A DNA stretch of 64,000 nt from an uncultured Pelagibacteraceae bacterium (GTDB lineage Bacteria > Pseudomonadota > Alphaproteobacteria > Pelagibacterales > Pelagibacteraceae): assembly GCA_902576045.1 (NCBI GenBank), contig CACGTU010000003.1, forward strand, positions 17,749-81,748, written 5' to 3'. This document shows, in pieces, positions 47,452-59,097 of this stretch; position 1 is the stretch's first letter, and each line of letters starts with the position of its first letter. The notes beneath the pieces are model-generated. The model was not told the DNA's origin. It was given only the letters and a program-made list of their open reading frames with translations, and did not search any database. The position numbers and the translations under genes were made by a program.

Positions 47452-49368
47452 TTAAATTGAAGGCGCTTTGTTTAAAGCAGAGTATTTTTTTATAAACTCG
47501 TTAAAATCCATATTTTCTTGTTTATTAGAATCCAATCTTCTAATAGTTACTGTATTAGAGTCAACTTCTTTTTTCCCACAAATAAGTAATAAAGGTACTT
47601 TTGACAATGAATGTTCTCTAATTTTATAATTTAAATTATGATTTTTTAAATCAACTTCACTTGAGATACCAACTTTTTTTAATTCATGATTAATTTTTTT
47701 TGAATAGTCATCAAAGTCACTTGAAATTGGTATTACAACTACTTGTAATGGTGTGAGCCAAAAAGGTAATTTACCTGAATAATTTTCAATTAAGATTCCA
47801 ATAAATCTCTCTAAGGAACCAAACAATGCTCTATGCAACATAACAGGTATTTTCTTTGATCCATTTTTTTCAACATAAGTGGCTCCTAATCTTCCAGGTA
47901 AATTTAAATCTACTTGTAAGGTTCCACACTGCCAATCTCTTCCTATTGCATCTCTTAAAACAAACTCAATTTTTGGACCATAAAAAGCACCCTCACCTTT
48001 ATTTATAGTGTATTCTAGTTTTGTTTCTTTAATTGCCTCTAAAAGAGCAGCTTCTGATTTATCCCATACAGCATCATCTCCAACTCTTAGATCTGGTCGG
48101 TCTGAGTATTTTAATATTACATTTTCAAATCCCAGGTCTTTATAAATTTCTAAAATTAAATTTGTAACTGATAGGCATTCTTGAGTAATTTGCTCTTCTG
48201 TACAAAATATGTGTGCATCATCTTGGGTAAATGCTCTTACTCTTAACAGTCCATGTAATGCACCAGAAGGTTCATATCTATGAACTTTTCCAAATTCCGA
48301 CATTTTTAATGGTAAGTCTCTGTAACTTTTTAGTCCTTGATTAAACACTTGAACACATCCTGGACAGTTCATTGGTTTTATTGCAAAAACTTTTTCGTCA
48401 GGTGTTGTAGATGTATACATATTTGCACCAAATTTTTCCCAATGACCAGATTTTTCCCATAATGTACGATCAAGAATTTCTGGTGTATTTATCTCTTTAT
48501 ATCCTGCGTGATCTTGTTTAGTTCGCATATAAGAGATTAATTTCTGAAAAAGGTTCCATCCTTTTTCATGCCAAAATACAGATCCAGGGCTTTCTTCTCT
48601 AAAATGAAATAAGTCCATTTCTTTTCCTAACTTTCTGTGATCTCGTTTTTCAGCTTCTTCAATTCTATTTAAGTATTCATCAAGTTCTTTTTGTGTAGAC
48701 CAACTGGTGCCATAAACTCTTTGTAACATCTCATTATTCGAGTCTCCTCTCCAATAAGCACCTGATACTTTTGTTAATTTAAAATACTTTCCAATTTTGC
48801 CTGTAGAACTTAAGTGCGGACCTCTACACAAATCATGCCATTTTCCATGAAAATATATAGATACCTCTTCGCCTTCAGGAATGGAATTAATTATTTCGGC
48901 TTTGTAATGTTCTCCATTATTTTTGAAATGTTTTATAGCATCATTTCTCTTCCAAACTTCTCTATAAGTTTTTTCATTCCTATCAACAATATCTTTCATT
49001 TTGTTCTCTATCTTTTCTAAATCTTCTTGCGTGAATGGCTCTTTCCTTGCAAAGTCATAATAAAAACCATCTTCAATCACTGGACCTATTGTTACTTGCG
49101 TTCCAGGAAAAAGTTCTTGGACTGCCATTGCTAAAATATGGGCGGTATCATGCCTAATTGTTTCAAGCCCTTCTTTATCTTTTGATGTAAATATCTTTAC
49201 ATTAGAATCTTTTTCAATTTTAAAATCTAGGTCTTTAAGCTGACCATCAACACTAATAATTAATGCTTGCTTTGATAATGATTTACTTATTTTTTCAGCA
49301 AGCTGAAAACCAGTTACACTTTCACTAAAACTTAATTGTTTTCCGTCTGGTAGAGTAATATTTGGCAT
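47452..49368 (-). CDS. thrS: Threonyl-tRNA synthetase
   Basis: It charges tRNA-Thr. Domains in order: TGS ('PNITLPDGKQLSF'), editing domain ('HDTAHILAMAVQELFPG', 'GVIEDGFYYDF'), catalytic class II core ('RSYRDLPLKMSEFGKVHRYE'-type region, 'GLLRVRAFTQDDAHIFC') with zinc ligands, and the anticodon domain at the end. Length 638 is normal and the frame is intact. The ATG directly follows the repaired stop of the upstream glycosyltransferase. Confidence 0.97.
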   Translation of the reverse strand: MPNITLPDGKQLSFSESVTGFQLAEKISKSLSKQALIISVDGQLKDLDFKIEKDSNVKIFTSKDKEGLETIRHDTAHILAMAVQELFPGTQVTIGPVIEDGFYYDFARKEPFTQEDLEKIENKMKDIVDRNEKTYREVWKRNDAIKHFKNNGEHYKAEIINSIPEGEEVSIYFHGKWHDLCRGPHLSSTGKIGKYFKLTKVSGAYWRGDSNNEMLQRVYGTSWSTQKELDEYLNRIEEAEKRDHRKLGKEMDLFHFREESPGSVFWHEKGWNLFQKLISYMRTKQDHAGYKEINTPEILDRTLWEKSGHWEKFGANMYTSTTPDEKVFAIKPMNCPGCVQVFNQGLKSYRDLPLKMSEFGKVHRYEPSGALHGLLRVRAFTQDDAHIFCTEEQITQECLSVTNLILEIYKDLGFENVILKYSDRPDLRVGDDAVWDKSEAALLEAIKETKLEYTINKGEGAFYGPKIEFVLRDAIGRDWQCGTLQVDLNLPGRLGATYVEKNGSKKIPVMLHRALFGSLERFIGILIENYSGKLPFWLTPLQVVVIPISSDFDDYSKKINHELKKVGISSEVDLKNHNLNYKIREHSLSKVPLLLICGKKEVDSNTVTIRRLDSNKQENMDFNEFIKKYSALNKAPSI

Positions 49369-50524
49369 TTAATTAATTAATTTTTTGTACTCTGAATAAG
49401 TAGAAAAACACATTTTTTCAACATTAAACTTCGCAGAAACATTTTTTTCTACCCTCTTTTCCCATCTGTTCAATTGTTGATTTATCAAAATTGAAAAACT
49501 CAATTATTTTTTTACTTAAATCGTCTGAGTCTCCAGCATCAAATAAGATACCTGTTTTATTATTTACAATAGTTTCTTTCGAGCCACCCAGATTGCTTGC
49601 AATAATTGGTTTTTCCATTGATTGTGCTTCCACTGCTATTCTGCCAAATGCCTCAGGTTCAATTGATGTTGATACTATCAAGTCACTAATTTTATAAGCT
49701 AAAGGCATATTTTCACAATGATCAACAAATTTTATTTGATCATTCATTCGATACTGTTCTACTAGCCTAATAAGTTTTTTCTTATACAAATCTTTTCCTT
49801 GATCACTTCCAAGTATCACTGCTTTAAACGACTTGTGACCTAATTGAATATTTATTTTATTCATGGCTTCAATAAACATTTCGTGACCTTTCCACTCAGT
49901 AATTCTTCCAGGTAATAATATTGTTTTTTTTTCAACCTCAAGGTTCCAAGATTTAAACAGTTTATCTTCGTCTTCAGTAAAAGTTGTTGAAGCATCAAAA
50001 TAATCGATGTTTATTCCTCTAAAAATTACTAGAAATTTTTTGGAGTTATTTAGATATTCCTTATAATTTTCTTTAATATGAGAAAATATAAAATTTGATC
50101 CAGCTATAACTAAATCTGATCTTAACATTACAGAATTATAAAATTTTTTGATCTTACTTTTAAAATTATATGTACCATGAAAAGTTGTTACAAATTTTTT
50201 TCTAGTAATTTTAGAAGCTAAAAAACATGACCATGCTGGAGCCCTACTCCTAGCGTGAATTATGTCTATATTATAAAAAAAGACAATGACTGAAATCAAA
50301 ATTGCGTTTAATAACATTATAATAGGGTTTTTAGAGTTTACAGGAAGTCTTATGTATTTTACTTTTTTTTTATTTATGAATTTGGTTAATGGTCCACCAT
50401 TTGTAATTAAAAATGAGCTACAATTATTTTCAAATAGATAATGTGCTATATCAAAACAACCTGTCTCAGCCCCTCCGTAACCTAATTTTGGTATTACTTG
50501 TAGAACTTTTAATTTTGATGACAT
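49369..50524 (-). CDS. Glycosyltransferase family 4, frameshifted near its end
   Basis: A GT-B fold sugar transferase. The N-terminal half has 'VIPKLGYGGAETGCFDIA' and 'THFHG'-like 'TTFHGTYNFK'; the donor site has 'LLPGRITEWKGHEMFIEA' and the E-x7-E element 'EPEAFGRIAVEA'. The track ORF ends early at 'KKCFCEV'. Removing one base from T7 at 49442–49448 gives a natural end, 'NVSAKFNVEKMCFSTYSEYK', and 384 residues, with the stop touching the thrS ATG. The role is probably in envelope glycan or lipid glycosylation; the acceptor is unknown. Confidence 0.86.
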
Positions 50525-50566
50525 TAACTGTTGTTATATATTAATAAATAGAGCGTATAAACTTTT

Positions 50567-51319
50567 ATGAACAAGTATAAATTTTTGCAAATTTCTAAAA
50601 GCATTAAAATTAGATATCTACATCATAATTCAAGTAATAATTTATATATTGTTTTTCTTCATGGATTTATGTCTGATTTAAATGGTGAGAAACCAAAGAT
50701 TTTCAAAAGATTTTGTAAAAACAATAAATTAGGCTTTTTAGCAATTGAATATTCTGGGCACGGAAAATCAACAGGTGAGTTTACAAAAGGGAACGTAACA
50801 AAATGGACAAATCAAGTCAAAAAAGTAATTAAAAGAGTTTTAAAAAAAAAAGATTTTATACTTATTGGTTCAAGTATGGGTTCATGGATATCTGTCAATC
50901 AATTTAAGTTTTTTTCAAAACAGATTAAAGGTTTTATAGGAATAGGATCAGCACCAGAATTTTTAGAGAGGGTAATGTGGAAAAAATTTACAGTCAAAAT
51001 GAAAAAAGAAACCATAGATAAGGGTGTATACAACCTTAAACATGGTGGTTTTGAATATCCAATTACCTACCAACTTATTAAGGATGGAAGAAAAAATTTA
51101 GTATTGAACAAAAAAATTAATTCTAAAATACCTGTAACTCTTTTTCATGGATCAAAAGATGAGGCTGTTCCAGTAATTTTCTCAAAGAAACTTATTAAAA
51201 TCTTTAACAATGCAAATAAGAAACTTAATATTATTAAAAATGGTGATCACAGCCTTTTTGCAAAAAAATATCAATTAAAAATAATTAGAGAGTTAAAATC
51301 AATAATTTCTCAGTACTAA
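50567..51319 (+). CDS. Alpha/beta hydrolase, ABHD10-like
   Basis: A 250-residue alpha/beta hydrolase with nucleophile elbow 'IGSSMGSWISV', the acid in 'FHGSKDEAVPV' and the His in 'NGDHSLF'. 'FLHGFMSDLNGEKPK' with 'AIEYSGHGKSTGEF' is reminiscent of the ABHD10 mitochondrial thioesterase group. The substrate is unknown; an esterase or thioesterase activity is likely. It converges on gltB with no gap. Confidence 0.82.
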   Translation: MNKYKFLQISKSIKIRYLHHNSSNNLYIVFLHGFMSDLNGEKPKIFKRFCKNNKLGFLAIEYSGHGKSTGEFTKGNVTKWTNQVKKVIKRVLKKKDFILIGSSMGSWISVNQFKFFSKQIKGFIGIGSAPEFLERVMWKKFTVKMKKETIDKGVYNLKHGGFEYPITYQLIKDGRKNLVLNKKINSKIPVTLFHGSKDEAVPVIFSKKLIKIFNNANKKLNIIKNGDHSLFAKKYQLKIIRELKSIISQY

Positions 51320-54300
51320 TTAGCTTGCAAAGCTTTTGACTGACTTTAATGTTATAGGATTATCTAATTTATCAAGCATTTCTTTTGGACAAACTTGATA
51401 AAAGTTTTTTATCTCACCTTCAAAATTATCTAAAATTTTCTTTGCATACTCCGAGTGAGTTTCGCTCACGTGTTCTGAAATGACTTCCCTGAGGTAATTT
51501 TTCCAATAATCCGTTTCTGGTATCTGCCAGATAACACTCTCAGAATTTACACGCTTCTCAAAATTATTGTTTTTATCATAAACAAAAGCCATACCACCAG
51601 TCATACCAGCAGCAAAATTATCTCCAACATCTCCTAAAATAATAATATTTCCTCCTGTCATATACTCGCATCCATTTGAATCACAACCTTCAACTACGGC
51701 TGTGGCACCAGAGTTTCTCACAGCAAATCTTTCTCCTGCTTGTCCAGCTGCAAAGAGTTTTCCAGAGGTAGCACCATACAAAACTGTATTTCCAATTATT
51801 GTATTCTCATTTGAAATCAAATTACTCTCGTCTTGTAGTTTTATAGAAATAGATCCACCAGAAAGACCTTTACCTACATAGTCATTTGCATCACCTTTCA
51901 AATTCAATTTTAATCCCTTAATTGCAAAGGCTCCAAAAGATTGACCTGCCGAGCCTTTAAAATTCAGTGATAAATAATTTTCATCTAGTTTGTTGTTTCC
52001 AAATTTTTTATATAAGTGATAAGAGATTCTTGTACCTACAGCCCTATCAGTGTTTTTAATTTCAAATTCAGTCTCAATTGTTTTATTTTTGATCAATTAA
52101 TTTTTCTATGTCTGGCCATATTTTTTGATCTAAGGTGTCTGGAACCTCATTGATTTTTGGATGTTCACAATATCTTTTATTTTTTCCAGGATCTGCTTGA
52201 ACAAAAAGTGGATTTAAGTCTAAGTCATCTAAATTTGGAGATCCTTTGCTAACTTGTCTTAATAAGTCTGTTCTACCAATAACTTCATTCAATGATCTAA
52301 ATCCTAGTTCAGATAGAATTTGTCTTACCTCTTCTGCAATAAAAGTGAATAAGTTAACAACCTTATCTGGTGTGCCTGTAAATTTTTCTCTTAGTTTTTC
52401 GTCTTGGGTGCAAACTCCAACTGGACAAGTATTTGAGTGACACTGTCTAACCATTATGCAGCCCATAGCCACTAAAGCTGTAGTTGCTACTCCAAATTCC
52501 TCTGCTCCCATCATCGCTGCAATTACCACATCACGACCTGTTTTAATTCCTCCATCAGTTCTAAGTGTAACTTGGTGTCTTAAGTTGTTTAAAGTAAGAA
52601 CTTGATTTGCTTCTGTAAGTCCCATTTCCCAAGGTATTCCAACATATTTTACACTTGTTTGAGGGGTAGCCCCAGTTCCTCCTGAGTGACCAGAAATTAA
52701 AATTATATCTGCTTTAGCTTTTGCTACTCCAGCTGCAATTGTTCCGATACCTGATGAAGCTACCAACTTCACGCCTACTCTTGCTTTCGGATTTATTTGT
52801 TTAAGATCATAAATTAGTTGGGCCAAATCTTCTATGGAATAGATATCATGATGTGGTGGTGGTGAAATTAATGTAACTCCAGGTGTAGAGTGTCTTAATC
52901 TTGCAATTTCATTAGTAACTTTGAAGCCTGGTAACTGACCACCTTCACCAGGTTTTGCACCTTGGGCAATTTTGATTTCTATCTCGTTACAATTATTTAA
53001 ATAATTTATTGTTACCCCAAACCTAGCTGAAGCTATTTGTTTTACTCTTGAATTCGCACTATCTCCGTTTTCTCTAATTTTAAATCTATCTTCGTCTTCG
53101 CCTCCTTCTCCGCTACATGAGGCACCCTTTATTCTATTCATGCCAATCGCTAATGTTTCGTGTGCTTCTTTGGATAAAGCACCATGAGACATGCTTCCAC
53201 TACCAAATCTTTTCATAATCTCTTGCACATTTTCTACTTCATCAATTTTGATTGGATTTTTCGATTTAAAATCTATTAAGTCTCTTAAGCTGATTGGCTG
53301 TAGGTTATAAATTCCTTTAGTATATTTCTTATAAACCTCAAAAGAATTTTCAGTAACTGCAGTTTGTAAAAGATGAATTAATTTACCTTGGTATTGATGT
53401 GTCTCACCGTTTTTCCTGTAACGGTATATACCTCCAATTGGTAATATATTAGATTGGTTTTCGAATGCTTGTTTGTGAATATTTCTAATTTTTTTTTCAA
53501 TACCTGTTAGGCCAATTCCAGAGATTTTAGATAGAACACCAGGAAAAAAGTCTTTAACAATTGTTCTACTAAGGCCTACTGTTTCAAAATTACAACCTCC
53601 TCTGTAAGAACTAAGAACAGAAATTCCCATTTTTGACATAATTTTTAATAAACCTAAATTAACAGATTTGATAAATCTGGAAACACACTCATCAAAACTT
53701 AAATTTCCAAATAATTTTTTTGAATATCTTTCAAATAAACTGTCAAATGCCAAATAAGGATTAACAGTCGTTGCTCCTACACCAATTAAAGTTGCAAATG
53801 AATGTGTATCAAGAGCATCTCCAGTTTGGACGTTTATTGAAACGTATCCTCTTAAACCTAATTTTATTAGATGAGTATTTACAGCACCAATACAAAGTAG
53901 CATTGGCATTGGTAGCTTTTCACTTGAAATATTTTTATCAGTTAAAATAAGCTGTGTAATTCCCTCTCTTGCTGCTTGCTCTGCTTGATTTTTTAAATTC
54001 TCTAAAGTGCTTTCTAAATCTGAATTTTTATCAAATAAACACTCTAAAATTCTTTGATTTTTTTCAAAAAAAATCTATGAACTTATCAAACTGGGAATTC
54101 GATAGAACTGGGCTATCTAAAACGTAAATATTTTCTTCAGTAAGATTGTCAAAATCTAATATGTTACCAAGATTCCCAAATCTTGTTTTTAAACTCATCA
54201 CCTTATTTTCTCTTAAAGAGTCGATTGGTGGATTGGTTACTTGACTAAAATTTTGTCTAAAGTAGTGATACAAAGGTCTATATTTGTCAGAAAGTACTGC

Positions 54301-55818
54301 TAATGGAGTATCATCACCCATAGATCCAGTTGCTTCTTTTGCATCCTCTGCCATTGGATGTAAAATTAATTCTAAATCTTCTAAACTATATCCAAAACAA
54401 TGCTGTCTAGTTCTTAACTCTTCATTAAGAAATATATTTTTTTCGTTCTCGATTGGAAACTTTTTATCTAGATCAATTATTTGATTATTAAAATGTTTGT
54501 ACTCTTTTGCTAAGTAATTTTTAATATTGCTGTTTGTGAATACTTTACCTTTTTCAATTCTTACACCAATTATTTCTCCAGGTCCTAATCTTCCTTTGGT
54601 TACAATTTTTTTTTCATTAAGATCTACCATTCCAGTTTCTGATCCAGCAAATAATAATCTATCTCTTGTAACAGTATATCTCATTGGCCTTAGACCATTT
54701 CTATCAGTAGCTGCGATTACCCATTCATTGTCTGTCGCTGCTATAGCAGCAGGACCGTCCCAGGGCTCCATAGTGCTGTTAAGAAAATTAAATAGTTGGA
54801 GATGATCCTTTGGAAGAACTTTACTTTTTTTTGACCATGCATCAGGTATTAAAAGTAATTTAGCTAAAGGTGCGGGTTGTCCTGAAATATTTAGTAATTC
54901 AAATACATTATCTAGCGATGCAGAGTCTGAGTTTCCAGATGGGATTACAGGTTTTAAATTTTCCATATCATCAAATAATGGGCTGTGCATTTCTTGCTCA
55001 TGAACCTTCATCCAGTTAATATTTCCTTTTAGAGTATTTATCTCACCGTTATGAGCTATTGCTCTAAAAGGTTGTGCTAAATCCCAACTGGGTGCTGTGT
55101 TAGTAGAAAATCTTTGATGAAAAATAGCAAATCTTGAAATAAATCTCTCATCTTTAAGATCAGTATAAAAATCTGACAAAGCCTCAGCAAGAAACATTCC
55201 TTTATAAATAATTGATTTAGAACTAAACGAACAAATATAAAAGCCATTAAGCTGGTTGTTTAGAGCTTCCTTCTCAATTTTTCTTCTTGTTTCATATAGA
55301 ACTCTCTCTAAATTTTTACCAATTACTTTTTTATCATTATGTTTGAATAAAACTTGTGTAATCTCAGGTCTTGTATTTTCAGCTTTTTCGCCTAGCACAG
55401 AAGGATTTACAGGAACCTGACGCCAACCATAAATATTGAAGTTTTTTTTTGTTAATTCACTTTCTACAATTATTCTACATTGCTCCTGGCCTTGATAATC
55501 ATTTCTTGGCAAAAAAATCATTCCAACACACAAATCAGAGTCGTCATGTCTGTGGCCAGTTATTTCAATTTTTTCGATGAAAAAATCTTTTGGAATCTCA
55601 ATATGTATTCCTGCTCCATCACCAGTTTTACCATCTGCATCTATAGCTCCTCGATGCCATACGGCTTTTAGAGCTTGGATTCCATACTCGACAACTTTTC
55701 TAGACTTTACTCCCTCTGTTGATGCTACCAGTCCTACACCACAAGCATCATGCTCCATAGTCTCGTTGTAAACAAAATTTTGCTTTAACTGGTTCAGATT
55801 TTTTTTATAAATGTTCAT
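51320..55818 (-). CDS. gltB: Glutamate synthase large subunit, two frameshifts
   Basis: GltB transfers the amide of glutamine to 2-oxoglutarate. Domains in order: class II amidotransferase with the catalytic Cys in 'MEHDACGVGLVAS'; central domain; FMN domain with 'SGEGGEDEDRFK', 'GAKPGEGGQLPG' and the iron–sulfur cysteines 'RQCHSNTCPVGVC'; C-terminal GXGXG domain ('GQSFGAFAIKGL'). The frame breaks at A8 (54066–54073) and T5 (52086–52090); removing one base at each gives 'FIDFFEKNQRILECLF' and 'LIDQNKTIETEF' and a 1498-residue protein of normal size. The start overlaps gltD (TAATG). Confidence 0.93.
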
Positions 55819-57252
55819 TAAGCAACTTTTTGTTTTTGTTTTAATTGAAGATAATTTGAAATTGATAAAGCTGCGTCCCTACCATCTTTAATTGCCCAAA
55901 CAACTAACGAAGCTCCTCGCACAATATCACCAGCTGCAAAAACACCTGGAATATTTGTTTCCATGGTATCAAAATCAGCTTTAATTGTACCCCATTTTGT
56001 GACTTGTAATCTTTCCTCTTGGAATAGTTTAGGCAACTCCTCAGGATCAAACCCTAATGCTTTTATTACTAGGTCGGCTTTGATTTCAAATTCTGAATTT
56101 TCTTTTATAATTGGTTTTCTTCTTCCACTTTCATCTGGATCTCCTAGTTCTATCTTGTCTACCAGCAAACTTTCTACTTTATTTGTTCCTTTAAATTTTT
56201 TTGGACTACTTAACCAAACAAACTCAACTCCTTCTTCTTCTGCATTAGCAACTTCTCTTGCAGATCCTGGCATATTCACTTTGTCTCTTCTGTATAAACA
56301 TTTAACAGATTTTGCATCTTGTCTAATTGAGGTTCTAACACAGTCCATAGCAGTATCTCCACCACCAATTACAACTACATCTTTATCTTTAGCATTTAAT
56401 GTTCCATCATCGAAAAGTTCAACTTTATCTCCTAATCCTTTTTTATTCGAGGCAGTCAAAAAATTCCATCGCAGGAAATATATTACTAAGATCGTTTCCT
56501 GGAAGATTTACTTCTCTTGCTTTATAAACTCCAGTAGCAATTAAAATTGCATCATGTTTTTCATTCAACTCTTTTAAAGTAGCATCTTTACCTACCTCAA
56601 AGTTGTTTACGAATTGAATTCCACCTTCTTTTAAAAGTTTAATTCTTCTCTCTACAACATGCTTTTCTAGTTTGAAATTAGGGATACCATAAATCAATAG
56701 TCCACCAGATCGATCATAACGATCATAAATTGTAACTTGATAACCTTTTTTTCTTAATTCCTCTCCACAAGCAAGTCCTGCAGGTCCAGCCCCAATAATA
56801 CCAATACTTTGATTAATCTCATTGATTACTTTTATTGGCTTTACCCAACCATTTTCCCAAGCAGTCTCTGTAATATATTTTTCAATTGATCCAATAGTTA
56901 CAGTACCGTGTCCTGATTGCTCAATAACACAATTGCCCTCGCACAACCTATCTTGGGGACATATTCTCCCACATACCTCTGGCATATTGTTAGTGCTTTG
57001 TGATAGTTGATAAGCCTCTTCATGTCTGCCTTCAGCTGTTAACTTAAGCCAATCAGGTATATTGTTGCTTAATGGACAGTGAACTTGACAAAATGGGACT
57101 CCACATTGTGAACATCTGCTTGATTGCTCATTTGCTTTTCCTTTAATAAATTCTGAGTAAATTTCTTTAAAATCCTCTTTTCTAGAGTTTTTGTCTCTTT
57201 TAGGTGGGTTTTGTTGACCTATCTCAACAAACTTTAACATTTTTTCTGACAT
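55818..57252 (-). CDS. gltD: Glutamate synthase small subunit, one frameshift
   Basis: The NADPH-oxidising FAD/iron–sulfur partner of GltB. Cysteines for iron–sulfur clusters are in 'SSRCSQCGVPFCQVHCPLSN' and 'CGRICPQDRLCEGNCV'; FAD site 'GIIGAGPAGLACGEEL'; NADPH site 'VIGGGDTAMDCVRTS'; final 'GVFAAGDIVRGASLVVWAI'. One extra base in A6 (56458–56463) splits it; repair gives 'AMEFLTASNKKGLGDK' and 477 residues. The start is placed at 57252 (MSEKMLKFVE); the 42-residue extension in the track has no family match. Confidence 0.92.
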
Positions 57253-57429
57253 TGGAGGGGAGGTATATACTATTGTTAAAGGAGGATAAAGAAAATATAG
57301 GTCATATTTACTGACTAATAATTTCCATTTTATTATAAATTTTGCGATTTTTTCACTTTTTACATACTTGATATGCAATTTTGTAATTGCTTTATTTTGG
57401 TTAGAATTTGATTATTTATTAATTTCTCA
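57253..57429. promoter_or_regulatory. Divergent control region of gltD and uppP
   Basis: A 177-base AT-rich stretch between two diverging genes. It holds a perfect 6-bp inverted repeat with a 4-base spacer (GCAATT/AATTGC, 57375–57390), which might be an operator or hairpin for the gltDB unit. No riboswitch fold or convincing sigma-54 box was recognised. Confidence 0.35.
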
Positions 57430-58197
57430 ATGATTTCAAAATACATAGAAACTTCCATATTAGCAATAATTCAAGGTTTCTTTGAATTTATTCCAGTCAG
57501 TTCTTCTGCACACTTAATTTTAGTTACAAAAATTAATGATTTTCAGACAGCTTCACTACAATTAGATATTTGTCTTCATCTTGGTTCTTTATTAGCAATA
57601 ATTTTTTATTTTAGAAAAGACTTAATAAACATATTTGAAAACAAATCTTTAGCTGTTTTAATATTATTAGGATCAATTCCTCTAATTTTAGTTGGTTTTA
57701 TTTTGCACTCAACTGGTATTATAGAAAAATTAAGATCTATAGAAGTTATTGCGTGGACAACTTTGCTTTTTGGATTACTTCTTTTTTTTGCTGACAAACA
57801 GACTATTAAAAAAAAAATTGATTTAGATCTTAATTTAAAAAATGTAATTATAATTGGTTTATTTCAAGCCTTAGCTGTTATACCTGGTGTAAGTAGATCA
57901 GGTGTGATTATAACAGCCTCACGTTTTTTAAATTTTGATAGAATTGATTCCACCAAAATCGCCTTTTACTTATCTATCCCTGCCCTTGCAGGAGCAAGTG
58001 TTCTTGGTATCAGTGATTTAATAAGTGATGAAATCAAATTTGATTTCGTTTTTTTATTATCTATACTTTTATCATTCATAATTTCTTATTTAACAATTAA
58101 ATATTTTCTTATTTTTGTAAGTAAATTTAGTTTAAACTTGTTTGTTTATTATAGAATTTTTCTAAGTATTATTTTATTTGCACTTATTTACATTTAA
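57430..58197 (+). CDS. uppP: Undecaprenyl-diphosphatase
   Basis: It recycles the undecaprenyl carrier used for peptidoglycan. The two family signatures are present: 'IIQGFFEFIPVSSSAHLIL' and 'IPGVSRSGVIITASRFLNF', with about eight membrane helices. Length 255 is usual. It converges on the EamA gene with a 4-base overlap. Confidence 0.96.
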   Translation: MISKYIETSILAIIQGFFEFIPVSSSAHLILVTKINDFQTASLQLDICLHLGSLLAIIFYFRKDLINIFENKSLAVLILLGSIPLILVGFILHSTGIIEKLRSIEVIAWTTLLFGLLLFFADKQTIKKKIDLDLNLKNVIIIGLFQALAVIPGVSRSGVIITASRFLNFDRIDSTKIAFYLSIPALAGASVLGISDLISDEIKFDFVFLLSILLSFIISYLTIKYFLIFVSKFSLNLFVYYRIFLSIILFALIYI

Positions 58198-59085
58198 ACT
58201 TTCTTAACGGCTGAAGGAGCAATCTGTGATAAAATCACTGCAAATAATATTAGAAAGCATCCAATAATATTATCCAAATTTAAAATTTGATTAAGGATTA
58301 TCCAGCCTGCAAGTGCCGCAAAAACACCTTCTAATGAGTATATTATGGCTGCAGGGGCTTCATCGATATTTTTTTGTGCATACATCTGAAGAGTAAAAGC
58401 AACACCACCTGATAGAATTCCAGCATAAAGTATAGAACTGTATTCTAAAAGTATTTTTTGTATATCTATTTCCTCAAATACGTAAGCAGCTATTATAGAA
58501 AGTGAGAAAACAAAAATAGACTGTAAAGATGCATAAAATATAGGTAAATCAAATTTTTTCATAAATTTTCCCGCAAAAATTATGTGCAGTGCCCAAAATA
58601 AAGAGCACAGAATTACCAATGCATCGCCTAACATTATTTGTGAGTCTGAAAAATTACTTAGTAAATAAACTCCGATTATACACATTGCTATTGAGGGCCA
58701 GATACTCCAGTGAACTTTGATTTTATAAAAAAAAAAATAACAATATTGGAACAATCGGGACGTAGAAAATTGTAAAAAATGCTGCATTAGCAATATTGGT
58801 ATATTGTAAAGCAGCTTGTTGGAGCGAAGTACCCAAAAATAGAGATACTCCCATAAACATATAATATTTAAAAAAAAGTTTTTTGTTTGAATTAATTTCA
58901 GAGATTATTTTTTTTCTCTCAATTATTAAAGCAACTGGAAGCATAAAAAGAAAACCAACAAAAAACCTAGCAGAGTTAAAAGTCAGTGGACCAATGTTAT
59001 CCATTCCAGTATCTTGTGCAATAAAAGCTGTTCCCCAAATAAAGGTCGTTATTAGAGCACAAATTAATGATGCTGATTTACTCAT
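58194..59085 (-). CDS. EamA/DMT-family transporter, frameshifted at a T11 run
   Basis: A drug/metabolite transporter with ten predicted helices in two EamA repeats. The first piece starts at 59085 with 'ALITTFIWGTAFIAQDTGMD'; the second carries 'LGDALVILCSLFWALHIIFA' and 'EGVFAALAGWIILNQIL'. They join as 'PILLFFFYKIKVHWSIW' when one base is removed from A11 (58727–58737), giving 296 residues, the family norm. The substrate is unknown; it is next to an oxygenase that may act on a betaine or amine. Confidence 0.85.
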
Positions 59086-59097
59086 TTTGATTTAAAT

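Noticed and set aside
52083-52096. The gltB C-terminal break as a missing base
   Set aside because: Working through the frames, it is repaired by removing one A, not adding one, in line with the other eight breaks.
54527-54805. Plus-strand 92-residue ORF opposite gltB
   Set aside because: It lies wholly within the conserved amidotransferase part of gltB and resembles no protein.
57253-57378. 42-residue N-terminal extension of gltD
   Set aside because: It has no resemblance to GltD, which starts near MLKFVE; the extension is open by chance.
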